A stretch of DNA of 14,788 nucleotides from Cytophagia bacterium (GTDB lineage Bacteria > Bacteroidota > Bacteroidia > UBA7662): NCBI GenBank assembly GCA_009926405.1, contig RFOZ01000036.1, positions 1 to 14,788 of the forward strand, given 5' to 3'. Numbering within the stretch: position 1 is the stretch's first letter; the number at the start of each line of letters is the position of its first letter. Under the pieces are notes generated by a model. It saw only the letters and a program-made list of their open reading frames with translations. It was not told the origin of the DNA and searched no databases. Positions 1-6,934 of the stretch are shown here, piece after piece. The translations under genes were made by a program, and so were the position numbers.

Positions 1-41
1 CGAACCGTTTTTTTTGGGAGACTTGTTCGTATTTTCGGAAG

Positions 42-671
42 ATGAAAAAAATAGAGCTGGAACTCTTGGCTCTTTCCGAAAGCAACGCATCTGTTCATTC
101 CTATGCGGTGGTCCTGGGGGAAAAGGGGGGGCGTCGCAAACTTCCCATCATTATCGGATCTTTTGAGGCACAGGCGATAGCCATTGAACTTGAAAAGATG
201 AAGCCGGCCCGGCCTTTGACGCATGATTTGTTATTGAATTTTGCAAGGGCTTTTGAACTTGACCTGCAGGAGGTGATTATCACAGACCTGCGCGAGGGTG
301 TTTACTTTGCCAATCTCCATTGGATTAGCCATAACGAGCCGGGTCGGGAGTGGATATTGGATGCCCGAACCAGCGATGCCATCGCACTCGCTGTTCGATT
401 TGCTTGCCCAATTTATACCGTCGAAAGCGTCCTAGAGCAGGGAGCGGTCGATGCCGCCCAAGCTGACATCGTTGAGCCAGGTTCCACGTTCGAAGAGTCA
501 GAACCAAGCCCGGCTCCCTCATCAATTTCCTCATCCTCTTTATCGACGAACCAGCGCTCCCTTAGGGCGTTGGAACAAGAACTCAAAGATGCTCTGAACG
601 AAGAGGATTACGAAAAAGCAGCCCAAATCCGAGATATCATCCAAAATCGTCGTAAATCCGGGGAACGTTAG
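42..671 (+). CDS. Bifunctional nuclease (BFN/DUF151) domain protein with C-terminal UVR motif
   Basis: The 209-residue protein has two parts. Residues 1-135 form a BFN (DUF151) domain, with the conserved blocks LPIIIGSFEAQAI (34-46), RPLTHDLL (57-64) and DARTSDAIALAVR (107-119). Residues about 176-204 form a UvrB/UvrC-type (UVR) helical hairpin containing LNEEDYEKAAQIRD. A Ser/Pro/Glu-rich linker (about 147-172) joins them and is probably flexible. BFN-family proteins have been reported to have nuclease activity on RNA and DNA in plants, but the bacterial role is poorly defined. UVR motifs mediate protein-protein contacts in UvrB/UvrC and in Clp adaptors. The ATG at 42 precedes a lysine-rich start typical of the family, and no Shine-Dalgarno sequence is visible. 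A nucleoside transporter follows after 43 bases, so the two are probably co-transcribed. The family call is secure; a nuclease role here is inferred. Confidence 0.9.
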   Translation: MKKIELELLALSESNASVHSYAVVLGEKGGRRKLPIIIGSFEAQAIAIELEKMKPARPLTHDLLLNFARAFELDLQEVIITDLREGVYFANLHWISHNEPGREWILDARTSDAIALAVRFACPIYTVESVLEQGAVDAAQADIVEPGSTFEESEPSPAPSSISSSSLSTNQRSLRALEQELKDALNEEDYEKAAQIRDIIQNRRKSGER

Positions 672-714
672 CCCCACTTCCAGAACCCCATCTTTCTAAA
701 AACAAGAAACAAAC

Positions 715-2001
715 ATGGATCATTTTCGCGGCGTATTAGGTATCCTCTTTTTAATTGGAATACTTTTTCTTTTTTCGGAAAAACGAAAGGCCATACGCTG
801 GAAAACCGTTGGGATTGCCTTGGCCTTGCAGGCAGGTTTGGCGGTAATGGTTCATCGGGTGGATTGGTTTCGGGAGGTTTTCTCCTGGATTTCCGGATTC
901 TTTGTGGTGGTCTTGGGCTTTACCAAGGCGGGATCCCTGTTTTTGTTTGGGTCTCTGGTTGAAAGGGTGGATAGCTTTGGCTTCATTTTTGTTTTCCAGG
1001 TACTCCCTAACATTGTATTTTTTGCCGCTTTGAGTTCTTTGTTTTATTACATGGGACTCTTGCAAAAAATCGTTTGGCTTTTTGCTTGGGTTATGCGCAA
1101 AGGCTTGCAAATTTCAGGGGCGGAGAGTTTATCGGCCTCGGCCAATATTTTTTTGGGTCAAACCGAAGCGCCCTTGTTGGTTCGGCCCTACATCATGGGG
1201 ATGACCCGATCAGAATTGTTGGCCCTGATGGTAGGTGGGATGGCGACCATCGCAGGGTCGGTTCTGGCCGCGTATGTTGGTTTCCTGGGCGGTTCCGATC
1301 CGGAACAGCAGCGTCTCTTTGCGACGCATTTGTTATGCGCCTCCATGATGGCTGCCCCTGCCGGTATTCTGGCTGCCAAAATCTTGGTGCCCGAGACGGA
1401 GGCCGTCAATGAACGTTTGGAACTGAACCGGGAACAAACCGGGAGCAATGTGCTCGAAGCCATTGCCAACGGAACAACGGATGGACTACGGTTGGCGGTG
1501 AATGTGGGGGCGATGCTTTTGGTATTTACGGCCTTGATGGCCATGGCCAATTATATCCTTCAATACGGGATCGGGGAATGGACGGGATGGAATCAAAGGA
1601 TCGCCTTGGAGACCGGCGGTCGCCAAACCGGCTTGACCATGCAGTACATTTTGGGGGTTGTTTTTGCTCCCTTGGCCTGGCTCCTGGGAATCGCCTCCAA
1701 GGATATTGTTTTGGTGGGACAGCTGCTGGGTGAAAAGGCTATCCTCAACGAATTTTTTGCCTACACCACCTTGACGCAGTTCAAAATCAGTGGGGCGCTG
1801 CAAGACCCTCGTTCGATTATCGTTGCCACCTATGCCCTCTGTGGTTTTGCCAATTTTGCATCCATCGGAATTCAGATTGGAGGAATTGGCGCTTTGGCCC
1901 CGGAGCGGCGAGCTTTGTTATCACAGTTGGGGCTCAAGGCGTTGTTGGGAGGGACAGTTGCTTCTCTTTTGAACGCAGCGATGGCAGGAATGCTGTTATG
2001 A
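715..2001 (+). CDS. nupC: Concentrative nucleoside transporter (CNT/NupC family)
   Basis: This is a 428-residue inner-membrane protein, the usual length for bacterial CNT transporters, which import nucleosides with Na+ or H+. The family signatures are present in order: GQTEAPLLVRPY (148-159) in the first re-entrant hairpin; NGTTDGLRLAVNVGAMLL (252-269); FAPLAWLLGI (317-326); LNEFFAY (344-350), whose Glu346 matches a nucleoside-binding acid; and CGFANFASIGI (376-386), with the conserved Asn380 and Ser383. The N-terminus has three hydrophobic helices before the core, as expected. It lies 43 bases after the BFN/UVR gene, with no promoter-like sequence between them, which suggests one transcript. 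Ion and substrate specificity cannot be read from the sequence. The symbol is given for the family, not for proven orthology to E. coli nupC. Confidence 0.93.
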   Translation: MDHFRGVLGILFLIGILFLFSEKRKAIRWKTVGIALALQAGLAVMVHRVDWFREVFSWISGFFVVVLGFTKAGSLFLFGSLVERVDSFGFIFVFQVLPNIVFFAALSSLFYYMGLLQKIVWLFAWVMRKGLQISGAESLSASANIFLGQTEAPLLVRPYIMGMTRSELLALMVGGMATIAGSVLAAYVGFLGGSDPEQQRLFATHLLCASMMAAPAGILAAKILVPETEAVNERLELNREQTGSNVLEAIANGTTDGLRLAVNVGAMLLVFTALMAMANYILQYGIGEWTGWNQRIALETGGRQTGLTMQYILGVVFAPLAWLLGIASKDIVLVGQLLGEKAILNEFFAYTTLTQFKISGALQDPRSIIVATYALCGFANFASIGIQIGGIGALAPERRALLSQLGLKALLGGTVASLLNAAMAGMLL

Positions 2002-2056
2002 TGTCCGACCATGAAGACCGCTGGTTCTTGGATGTATGTACGATGTTAAATTTCGA

Positions 2057-2974
2057 ATGATGATGCGTTTGTTTTTTCAAATCTTATTTTTTGTGTTATG
2101 GGCCGTTCCGGGATTGTACGCTCAGGATGGACCGGGTTTACCCTTGCAGCCGGCTGTTTCGGTTTTGAAGGTGGGCGAGGCCCGGGAATTGCCAACACGC
2201 ATGGACTTTTATACGGTAGCGAATGCGCCCTATAGTCTATGGAACCAAGCCAAATCGGCCGAACCGGCGTGGCAAGGGCTCGAAGCAGATTTGGCAGCCG
2301 CCTTTGTAGATTGGATGCGCAAGGTGCGCGGAATTAACCTGGCCTTTGATCCTCTTTTTTACAAGAATGCAGCAGAGCTCAAAGCGGCCATGCTGGCGGA
2401 TCCCTCTCATGCTGTGGGTGTTATGGTAAGCGATGTGGGCGTTGATCCGGTGCAGGATAGTGGTTGGGCCCCATCGTTGCCCTGGTTGATCTCCAAAATG
2501 GGCGTTCTGGTTCCTCTGTCCAATACGGGTGTCTGGAATGATTGGAAAAGCGGGCTCAAAAGCGGCGAGGGCGCTCGATGGGTTGTGCACCGCAGCCCGA
2601 TGAGCCTATCGTGGATGCGGGCTTGGTCCGTTCAGGTATCGTCCAAAGGCAGCATCGAGGATATGGAGGACGAACTGTCTTGGTGGAAGGCGTTGGGCAA
2701 AAGCAAGGCGCCCGTTGTGGGGGTGGCGGATGTGGGGACCCTATCCTATGCTTTGCGACAAGAGGGGGCTTATGCTTGGAAGGTTCAGGTGCCTCAGGGT
2801 CAAAAGCCGACGATTCGTTCCCTGGTCTTCCCCAGCCAAAGCCTTTTGGCTCCTTATTGGAAGGAATTCCTGAGCTGGGGCTGGGGCTGGGCTTCTTCCA
2901 AAGAAATGAAAGACCTCCTGGAGAAGCATTTTGGCTATGCAGCCCAAGAACATATTCAGCCGGTTCGGCCCTAG
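2057..2974 (+). CDS. Exported tryptophan-rich protein, possibly a solute-binding (PBP2-like) protein
   Basis: I do not recognise a specific family member. From the ATG at 2057 the protein is about 305 residues. It begins with a clear signal peptide: a short start with one Arg, a hydrophobic stretch, then GLYAQ with likely cleavage near AQ/D, so it is periplasmic or exported. The region around WQGLEADLAAAFVDWM, followed by a hydrophobic SLPWLISKMGVLVPL segment, resembles the first lobe of extracellular solute-binding protein family 3, though without clear ligand residues. It is unusually rich in tryptophan: 17 in the mature part, including a WGWGW stretch near the C-terminus. In-frame ATGs occur at 2036, 2057, 2060 and 2063; the later ones give a better signal peptide. 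It follows nupC after about 55 bases and ends 11 bases from the convergent sucD. The gene is secure; its function is not. Confidence 0.72.
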   Translation: MMMRLFFQILFFVLWAVPGLYAQDGPGLPLQPAVSVLKVGEARELPTRMDFYTVANAPYSLWNQAKSAEPAWQGLEADLAAAFVDWMRKVRGINLAFDPLFYKNAAELKAAMLADPSHAVGVMVSDVGVDPVQDSGWAPSLPWLISKMGVLVPLSNTGVWNDWKSGLKSGEGARWVVHRSPMSLSWMRAWSVQVSSKGSIEDMEDELSWWKALGKSKAPVVGVADVGTLSYALRQEGAYAWKVQVPQGQKPTIRSLVFPSQSLLAPYWKEFLSWGWGWASSKEMKDLLEKHFGYAAQEHIQPVRP

Positions 2975-2985
2975 GGAGGGGGGGC

Positions 2986-3861
2986 TTAGCCGCGCAGCAG
3001 GTCGGCCATGGCCTTACCAATATCAGCGGGAGACGCGACGACGTGAATTCCGCATTCGGACATGATCCGCATTTTGGCTTCCGCCGTATCGTCCTTGCCT
3101 CCTACAATGGCACCGGCATGGCCCATGCGTCGTCCGGGAGGTGCGGTTTGACCTGCTATGAAGCCGACCACAGGTTTGGGATTTCCGGCATCGCGAAGCC
3201 AGCGGGCCGCTTCAGCTTCCATGCCTCCGCCTATTTCTCCTATCATGATCACGCCTTCTGTTTCGGGATCCTGCATAAACAACTCCAACGCCTGCCGCGT
3301 AGAGGTGCCAATGACGGGGTCGCCTCCAATGCCGATGGCCGTGGATATCCCAAGGCCGGCTTTGACCACCTGATCAGCGGCTTCGTAGGTCAGAGTCCCT
3401 GATTTGGAAACGATTCCAACGCGACCGGATTTGAAGACAAAACCGGGCATAATTCCTACTTTGGCCTGACCGGGTGTGATGATGCCCGGGCAATTGGGGC
3501 CAATGAGTCGGGAACCTCGGCGCTGGACCATGGCCGCAGCCCGAACCATATCCGAGGTGGGAATGCCTTCGGTGATGCAAACAATGAGGGGCACGCCGGC
3601 ATCGGCGGCTTCCATAATGGCATCCCCGGCAAAGGCTGGTGGCACAAAAATGATGGAAACATTGGCCGAAGTGGCTTTCACGGCGCTACGCATATCGTCA
3701 AAAACCGGAAGTCCCAAGTGTTCGGTACCTCCCTTGCCAGGCGTTACGCCACCCACAACGCAGGTTCCGTACTCGATCATTTGGCTGGCATGGAAAGTGC
3801 CTTCGGAACCGGTAAAGCCCTGGACCAATATTCGCGATGAAGAATTAACAAGTATGCTCAT
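2986..3861 (-). CDS. sucD: Succinate-CoA ligase (ADP/GDP-forming), alpha subunit
   Basis: The 291-residue product is the alpha subunit of succinyl-CoA synthetase, which interconverts succinyl-CoA and succinate with substrate-level phosphorylation in the TCA cycle. The CoA-binding Rossmann motif QGFTGSEGTFH lies at 14-24, IGPNCPG at 120-126 and VSKSGTLTYE at 151-160. The active-site histidine that is phosphorylated during catalysis is His248, in GRRMGHAGAI (E. coli His246). The length is normal and no key residue is missing. The ATG at 3861 starts the standard N-terminus. The beta subunit sucC is not in the window; separation of sucC and sucD is common in Bacteroidota. A good promoter lies just upstream, so the gene is probably transcribed independently of mlaEF. 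It ends 11 bases from the convergent upstream gene. Confidence 0.97.
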   Translation of the reverse strand: MSILVNSSSRILVQGFTGSEGTFHASQMIEYGTCVVGGVTPGKGGTEHLGLPVFDDMRSAVKATSANVSIIFVPPAFAGDAIMEAADAGVPLIVCITEGIPTSDMVRAAAMVQRRGSRLIGPNCPGIITPGQAKVGIMPGFVFKSGRVGIVSKSGTLTYEAADQVVKAGLGISTAIGIGGDPVIGTSTRQALELFMQDPETEGVIMIGEIGGGMEAEAARWLRDAGNPKPVVGFIAGQTAPPGRRMGHAGAIVGGKDDTAEAKMRIMSECGIHVVASPADIGKAMADLLRG

Positions 3862-3889
3862 AAAAAAACGGTTTTCGAAAGCCCGGGCC

Positions 3890-3921
3890 CAAAAATAGCC
3901 CTGACCGTCGGCCTTACCAAA
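3890..3921 (-). promoter_or_regulatory. Bacteroidota-type promoter for sucD
   Basis: On the minus strand a -7 box TATTTTTG (3897-3890) matches TAnnTTTG exactly. A -33 TTTG (3921-3918) lies 20 bases upstream of it, within the spacing normally seen for the Bacteroidota primary sigma factor. The predicted start of transcription is near 3885, giving a leader of about 23 bases before the sucD ATG. A GC-rich palindrome (GCCCGGGC, 3881-3888) sits at the predicted start site. Confidence 0.6.
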
Positions 3922-3982
3922 AAAGTCTGCTTTCTTCTTTCACCAGGCCAATCGGCCGCTGACGATCGGGTGATCAGAAAGC
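3919..3982 (-). terminator. Possible weak terminator after mlaF
   Basis: Minus-strand arms GCTTTCT (3982-3976) and AGAAAGC (3935-3929) could pair, with a run of six T (3924-3919) four bases further on. The loop is long (about 40 bases), the stem overlaps the mlaF stop codon, and an alternative pairing (ACCAGGC at 3942-3948 with GCCTGGT at 3981-3987) competes. The T run also contains the sucD -33 box. This is a weak candidate only. Confidence 0.25.
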
Positions 3983-4729
3983 CTGGTCCCTGTATTGCTG
4001 CAAGTGACGGGTGGCGTAAACGAGCTCGTTCAGGTCTTCGTTTTCGCTTTTGAGAATTTGTTGACGGTCCCCTTCCCAGGTTTTTCGGCCTTTGTGAAGA
4101 AAAATGATATGATCTGCGCATTCCAGGACTGAATTCATATCATGCGTATTGACCACGGTGGTGATATTGAATTCTTGGGTTAGGTCCCGAATCAAGTGAT
4201 CAATCCGTAGGGAGGTTTTGGGGTCCAGTCCTGAATTGGGTTCGTCACAAAACAAATAGCGGGGTTCCAAAACAATCGCTCGGGCAATACCCACCCGCTT
4301 TTTCATGCCTCCGCTTAGTTCCGACGGAAACAAGGGCCCCTTGCCAGCCAGTCCAACTTTCTCTAAACAATACGCAACGCGATCAAGCATTTGGGCGCGC
4401 GGTGCCGGTTTGAACATGCGAAGTGGAAAGAGCAGGTTATCCTCGACCGTCAACGAATCAAAAAGGGCGGCGTTCTGAAAGAGCATGCCAATGTTCTGAC
4501 GGAGAACTTGTTTCTCGCTCCGGTCCATGGCACCCAAAGACGAGTTTTCGTAAAAAAGCTCGCCTTGGTCTGGAACCACCAGCCCAACCATGATTTTCAT
4601 CAAAACAGACTTGCCGCTACCGCTGGCCCCTATCACCATGTTGATGCGACCCTGGCCAAAAGATGCGTGAATGTCTTGGAGGACTTGTTGTTCCCCAAAT
4701 CGCTTACCGATGCCTTTTAATTGAATCAT
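3974..4729 (-). CDS. mlaF: ABC transporter ATP-binding protein, MlaF type
   Basis: The 251-residue ATPase is of the Mla/MCE lipid-transport family, which moves phospholipids between the inner and outer membranes. All ABC motifs are intact: Walker A GASGSGKS (34-41), Q-loop Gln85, signature LSGGMKKRVGIARA (138-151), Walker B YLFCDEP (158-164), the D-loop SGLDPKTS typical of MlaF, and switch His196 in NTHDMNS. The start at 4729 was chosen over longer in-frame versions because MIQLKGIGKRFG is the usual N-terminus, and because its ATG overlaps the mlaE stop as ATGA (4729-4726), implying translational coupling. It is cytoplasmic and expected to pair with the permease MlaE encoded just before it. 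No MCE-domain (MlaD) gene follows; sucD does, behind its own promoter. Confidence 0.93.
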   Translation of the reverse strand: MIQLKGIGKRFGEQQVLQDIHASFGQGRINMVIGASGSGKSVLMKIMVGLVVPDQGELFYENSSLGAMDRSEKQVLRQNIGMLFQNAALFDSLTVEDNLLFPLRMFKPAPRAQMLDRVAYCLEKVGLAGKGPLFPSELSGGMKKRVGIARAIVLEPRYLFCDEPNSGLDPKTSLRIDHLIRDLTQEFNITTVVNTHDMNSVLECADHIIFLHKGRKTWEGDRQQILKSENEDLNELVYATRHLQQYRDQAF

Positions 4730-5463
4730 AACAACAATTCTGCCAGGATATAGTCCCCTGACAAAATGAGAATGCAGCAATAAACCACCGCCTTGGTGGA
4801 AGCACGTCCGACTTCCAGCGCACCGCCATGAACATGGTAACCGTGGTAGGCCGAAACCGAGGATATAAAAAAAGCAAAGGTGAAGGCCTTGCACATGGCA
4901 AAGAAGACATCGTAGGCCAAGAAAGAGGATCGGGCACCTTCGATAAATTGGTCGTAGGTAATGAGTCCGGTGAGTTGACAAATCACCATACCCCCGGCAA
5001 TCGCCGTGGAGATCGATATCACAACCAACAAAGGTATCATGGTTAGGCAGGCCAGGATTTTGGGGCCGACTAAGTAGGCAACCGGGTTAACGCCCATGAT
5101 TTCGAGGGCGTCAATTTGTTCAGAGCTGCGCATGTAGCCCAATTCAGAGGCAATGTTGGAGCCAATTTTGCCGGCCAAAACCAACGAGGTGACCGAAGGT
5201 CCCAGTTCCAGGATACTGGAGTTGGTGACAATCGATCCAACCACCGTGAGGGAGATGTAAGGAGCCACCAATTGATAAACCGTTTGGACTGCCGAAACGC
5301 CCCCCATAAATACCGCCACAAAGGCGACGATACCGACCGAGCCCAAACCGATGGAGGCCATTTGGCGCACCGTTTCCTCCCAATACATACGCCCGTTCTC
5401 GGGCTTGGATAGCATTTGGCGTAGCATGAGCAGGTATCGCCCAAAGTGGAAGAAAAAATTCAT
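4726..5463 (-). CDS. mlaE: ABC transporter permease, MlaE type
   Basis: This integral inner-membrane permease of the MlaE/YrbE family has 245 residues from the ATG at 5463. The family core is evident: a helix GIVAFVAVFMGG, then ELGPSVTSLVLAGKIGSNIASELG, then MRSSEQIDALEIMGVNP, followed by several hydrophobic helices and a short C-terminal tail. It would form the membrane part of a phospholipid transporter with MlaF. A longer in-frame version begins at a TTG at 5520. The ATG at 5463 is preferred because MNFFFHFGRYLLMLRQM is the usual start of Bacteroidota homologues. A TAnnTTTG box lies only six bases upstream of this ATG, so transcripts might be nearly leaderless. It is divergent from the SDR gene. 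Confidence 0.9.
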   Translation of the reverse strand: MNFFFHFGRYLLMLRQMLSKPENGRMYWEETVRQMASIGLGSVGIVAFVAVFMGGVSAVQTVYQLVAPYISLTVVGSIVTNSSILELGPSVTSLVLAGKIGSNIASELGYMRSSEQIDALEIMGVNPVAYLVGPKILACLTMIPLLVVISISTAIAGGMVICQLTGLITYDQFIEGARSSFLAYDVFFAMCKAFTFAFFISSVSAYHGYHVHGGALEVGRASTKAVVYCCILILSGDYILAELLL

Positions 5464-5469
5464 CTCGCC

Positions 5470-5477
5470 CAAAATTA
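5470..5477 (-). promoter_or_regulatory. Candidate -7 box for mlaEF
   Basis: Minus-strand TAATTTTG (5477-5470) matches TAnnTTTG exactly. No TTTG or TTG lies at the expected distance upstream. It sits six bases before the mlaE ATG at 5463, so a transcript from it would have almost no leader. If it is not used, the longer TTG-started version of mlaE becomes possible. Confidence 0.35.
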
Positions 5478-5533
5478 CATGAAAGTGACCAGCTTCGGTG
5501 GTTGAGATGCCCCGTTCCAACGAAGGAAGCCCT

Positions 5534-5541
5534 TACATTTG
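5534..5541 (+). promoter_or_regulatory. Candidate -7 box for the SDR-rnhB operon
   Basis: TACATTTG matches TAnnTTTG exactly and lies three bases before the ATG at 5545, again implying a leaderless or nearly leaderless message. No good -33 element is visible at 17-23 bases upstream. Its position opposite the mlaE box in an 81-base divergent gap makes chance less likely but does not exclude it. Confidence 0.3.
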
Positions 5542-5544
5542 GGT

Positions 5545-6276
5545 ATGTCATCACCATCCCCTGCCCCTGCCTCCGCCAAGCCTGTCATTCCCCGTATTGC
5601 CGTTGTTACCGGGGTCAGCAGGGGCATAGGGCGGGAAATCGCCCGCCAATTGTTGGAACAAGGCTGGGAAGTTTTTGGTTGTGCCAGGCGTTCTCGCGAA
5701 GATCTCGGTTGGTCAGACGAAACGGGGCGACTTCACTATGCATCGGCGGATTTGGCAACCAAGGAAGGCTGCCTAGGCTGGGTTGACTTCCTCAACGAAA
5801 ACTGCGAGCGGGTGGATATGTTGGTTCACAACGCGGGTTCCTTTGTACCGGATACCCTGTTGGACGCCCCGGACGGCCAAATGGAGGGGCAGATGTCCTT
5901 GCATGTTTACAGCGCCTATCGCCTCAGCAGAGCCTTGTATCCATTGTTAAAAAAGTCCGAACGTCCCTATGTCTTCACGCTTTGTTCGGTGGCTTCCTTG
6001 AGAGCCTATTCCGGCGGTGCTTCGTATTGCATCAGCAAATTTGCCTTGCTGGGATTGACCAAGATGCTTCGTCAGGAATGGATCCAAGAAGGCATCGCTG
6101 TTTCGGCCATTCTGCCCGGCGCCGTTTATACGGATTCCTGGTTGGGCAGTCCATGGCCCGAAGAGCGCTTAATGCCCCCTGCCGACGTGGCAGCGGCCGT
6201 ATTGCATGCCTATGCGGCCTCTCCTCGTACGGTTTTTGAAGAAATTCTCCTACGTCCCTTTCAGGGCGATTTGTAA
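5545..6276 (+). CDS. Short-chain dehydrogenase/reductase (SDR)
   Basis: This is a classical SDR of 243 residues from the ATG at 5545; the in-frame TTG two codons earlier is less likely. The nucleotide-binding motif TGVSRGIG lies at 22-29 and NAG at 96-98. The catalytic serine is Ser148 (CSVAS), and the YxxxK pair is Tyr161 and Lys165 (YCISK). PGAVYTDSW (191-199) is the usual segment after the active site. The N-terminus carries a Pro/Ala/Ser-rich extension of about 14 residues before the first strand. At the site of the tetrad asparagine, homologues usually have Asn, but this protein has His120 (LHVYSAY). It would reduce or oxidise a small carbonyl or alcohol with NAD(P)(H); the substrate cannot be told. 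rnhB follows after six bases, so the two are probably one transcript. Confidence 0.88.
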   Translation: MSSPSPAPASAKPVIPRIAVVTGVSRGIGREIARQLLEQGWEVFGCARRSREDLGWSDETGRLHYASADLATKEGCLGWVDFLNENCERVDMLVHNAGSFVPDTLLDAPDGQMEGQMSLHVYSAYRLSRALYPLLKKSERPYVFTLCSVASLRAYSGGASYCISKFALLGLTKMLRQEWIQEGIAVSAILPGAVYTDSWLGSPWPEERLMPPADVAAAVLHAYAASPRTVFEEILLRPFQGDL

Positions 6277-6282
6277 CCGTTG

Positions 6283-6918
6283 ATGAACGGAACGTTTGTG
6301 CTTTTCTCCTCCATGGACGTCCTTACACCACCCCAAAAAATTTCCAACACAGGATACCATCCCCCCTTGGTCGGTGAAGCGGGATGCGATGAGGCCGGGC
6401 GGGGATGCCTGGCGGGACCGGTGGTGGCAGCAGCGGTGATCTTGGATCCCCTGCAGGACTGGTCTATGTTACGGGATTCCAAAAAACTATCCGAGGTTCA
6501 ACGCGAACAATGCGGTCAGCGTATTCGTGAATATGCGCTTGCCTGGGCGGTGGGGATTTGCAGCCCCGCCGAAATTGATCAAATGAATATTCTGCAGGCC
6601 AGTATTTTGGCTATGCATCGGGCTTTGGAACAACTCACGGAGGTCCCTCAGGTGATTCTGGTAGACGGCAACCGATTCAAGGCCTGGGGGGAGGTGCCTC
6701 ATCGTTGCGAAATACGTGGTGACGGGCGGTTTTGCAGCATTGCTGCGGCGGGTATCCTGGCCAAAAACCACCGGGATGCCCTCATGATGGAGGCTCACCG
6801 GGACTATCCCCGTTATGGTTGGGATCGTAACAAAGGATACCCTACTTCTGAACATCGCAACGCCGTGCAAACGCTGGGCCCCACGCCTTTGCATCGCCTG
6901 ACCTTTCGGATTCGCTGA
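6283..6918 (+). CDS. rnhB: Ribonuclease HII
   Basis: This enzyme cleaves the RNA strand of RNA-DNA hybrids and removes single ribonucleotides from DNA, acting in the cytoplasm. The 211-residue protein has the metal-binding residues Asp36 and Glu37 in GCDEAGRGCLAGPV, Asp128 in LVDGNRF and Asp147 in RGDGRF. Further family blocks are RDSKKLSE (64-71), SIAAAGILAK (152-161), NKGYPTSEH (183-191) and the C-terminal PLHRLTF. The motif usually reading AAASILAK has Gly for Ser at 157, and KNHRD replaces KVxRD; both are mild changes. The start is either ATG 6283 (six bases after the SDR stop) or ATG 6313, which would remove ten residues not conserved in the family. It converges on lpxD with a 16-base gap. 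Confidence 0.95.
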   Translation: MNGTFVLFSSMDVLTPPQKISNTGYHPPLVGEAGCDEAGRGCLAGPVVAAAVILDPLQDWSMLRDSKKLSEVQREQCGQRIREYALAWAVGICSPAEIDQMNILQASILAMHRALEQLTEVPQVILVDGNRFKAWGEVPHRCEIRGDGRFCSIAAAGILAKNHRDALMMEAHRDYPRYGWDRNKGYPTSEHRNAVQTLGPTPLHRLTFRIR

Positions 6919-6934
6919 CCTGTCGGCGGTATGT

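Noticed and set aside
13..37. Possible promoter (TTTG then TATTTTCG) before the first gene
   Set aside because: The -7 box has a mismatch, the spacing is only 13 bases, and the start would fall inside the coding region.
2542..3402. 286-codon plus-strand open frame crossing from the exported protein gene into sucD
   Set aside because: It overlaps one gene in another frame and sucD in antisense, and its translation has no domain-like pattern.
4730..4981. N-terminal extension of mlaF by 84 residues
   Set aside because: It lies inside mlaE in another frame. The ATGA overlap and the standard MlaF N-terminus fix the start at 4729.
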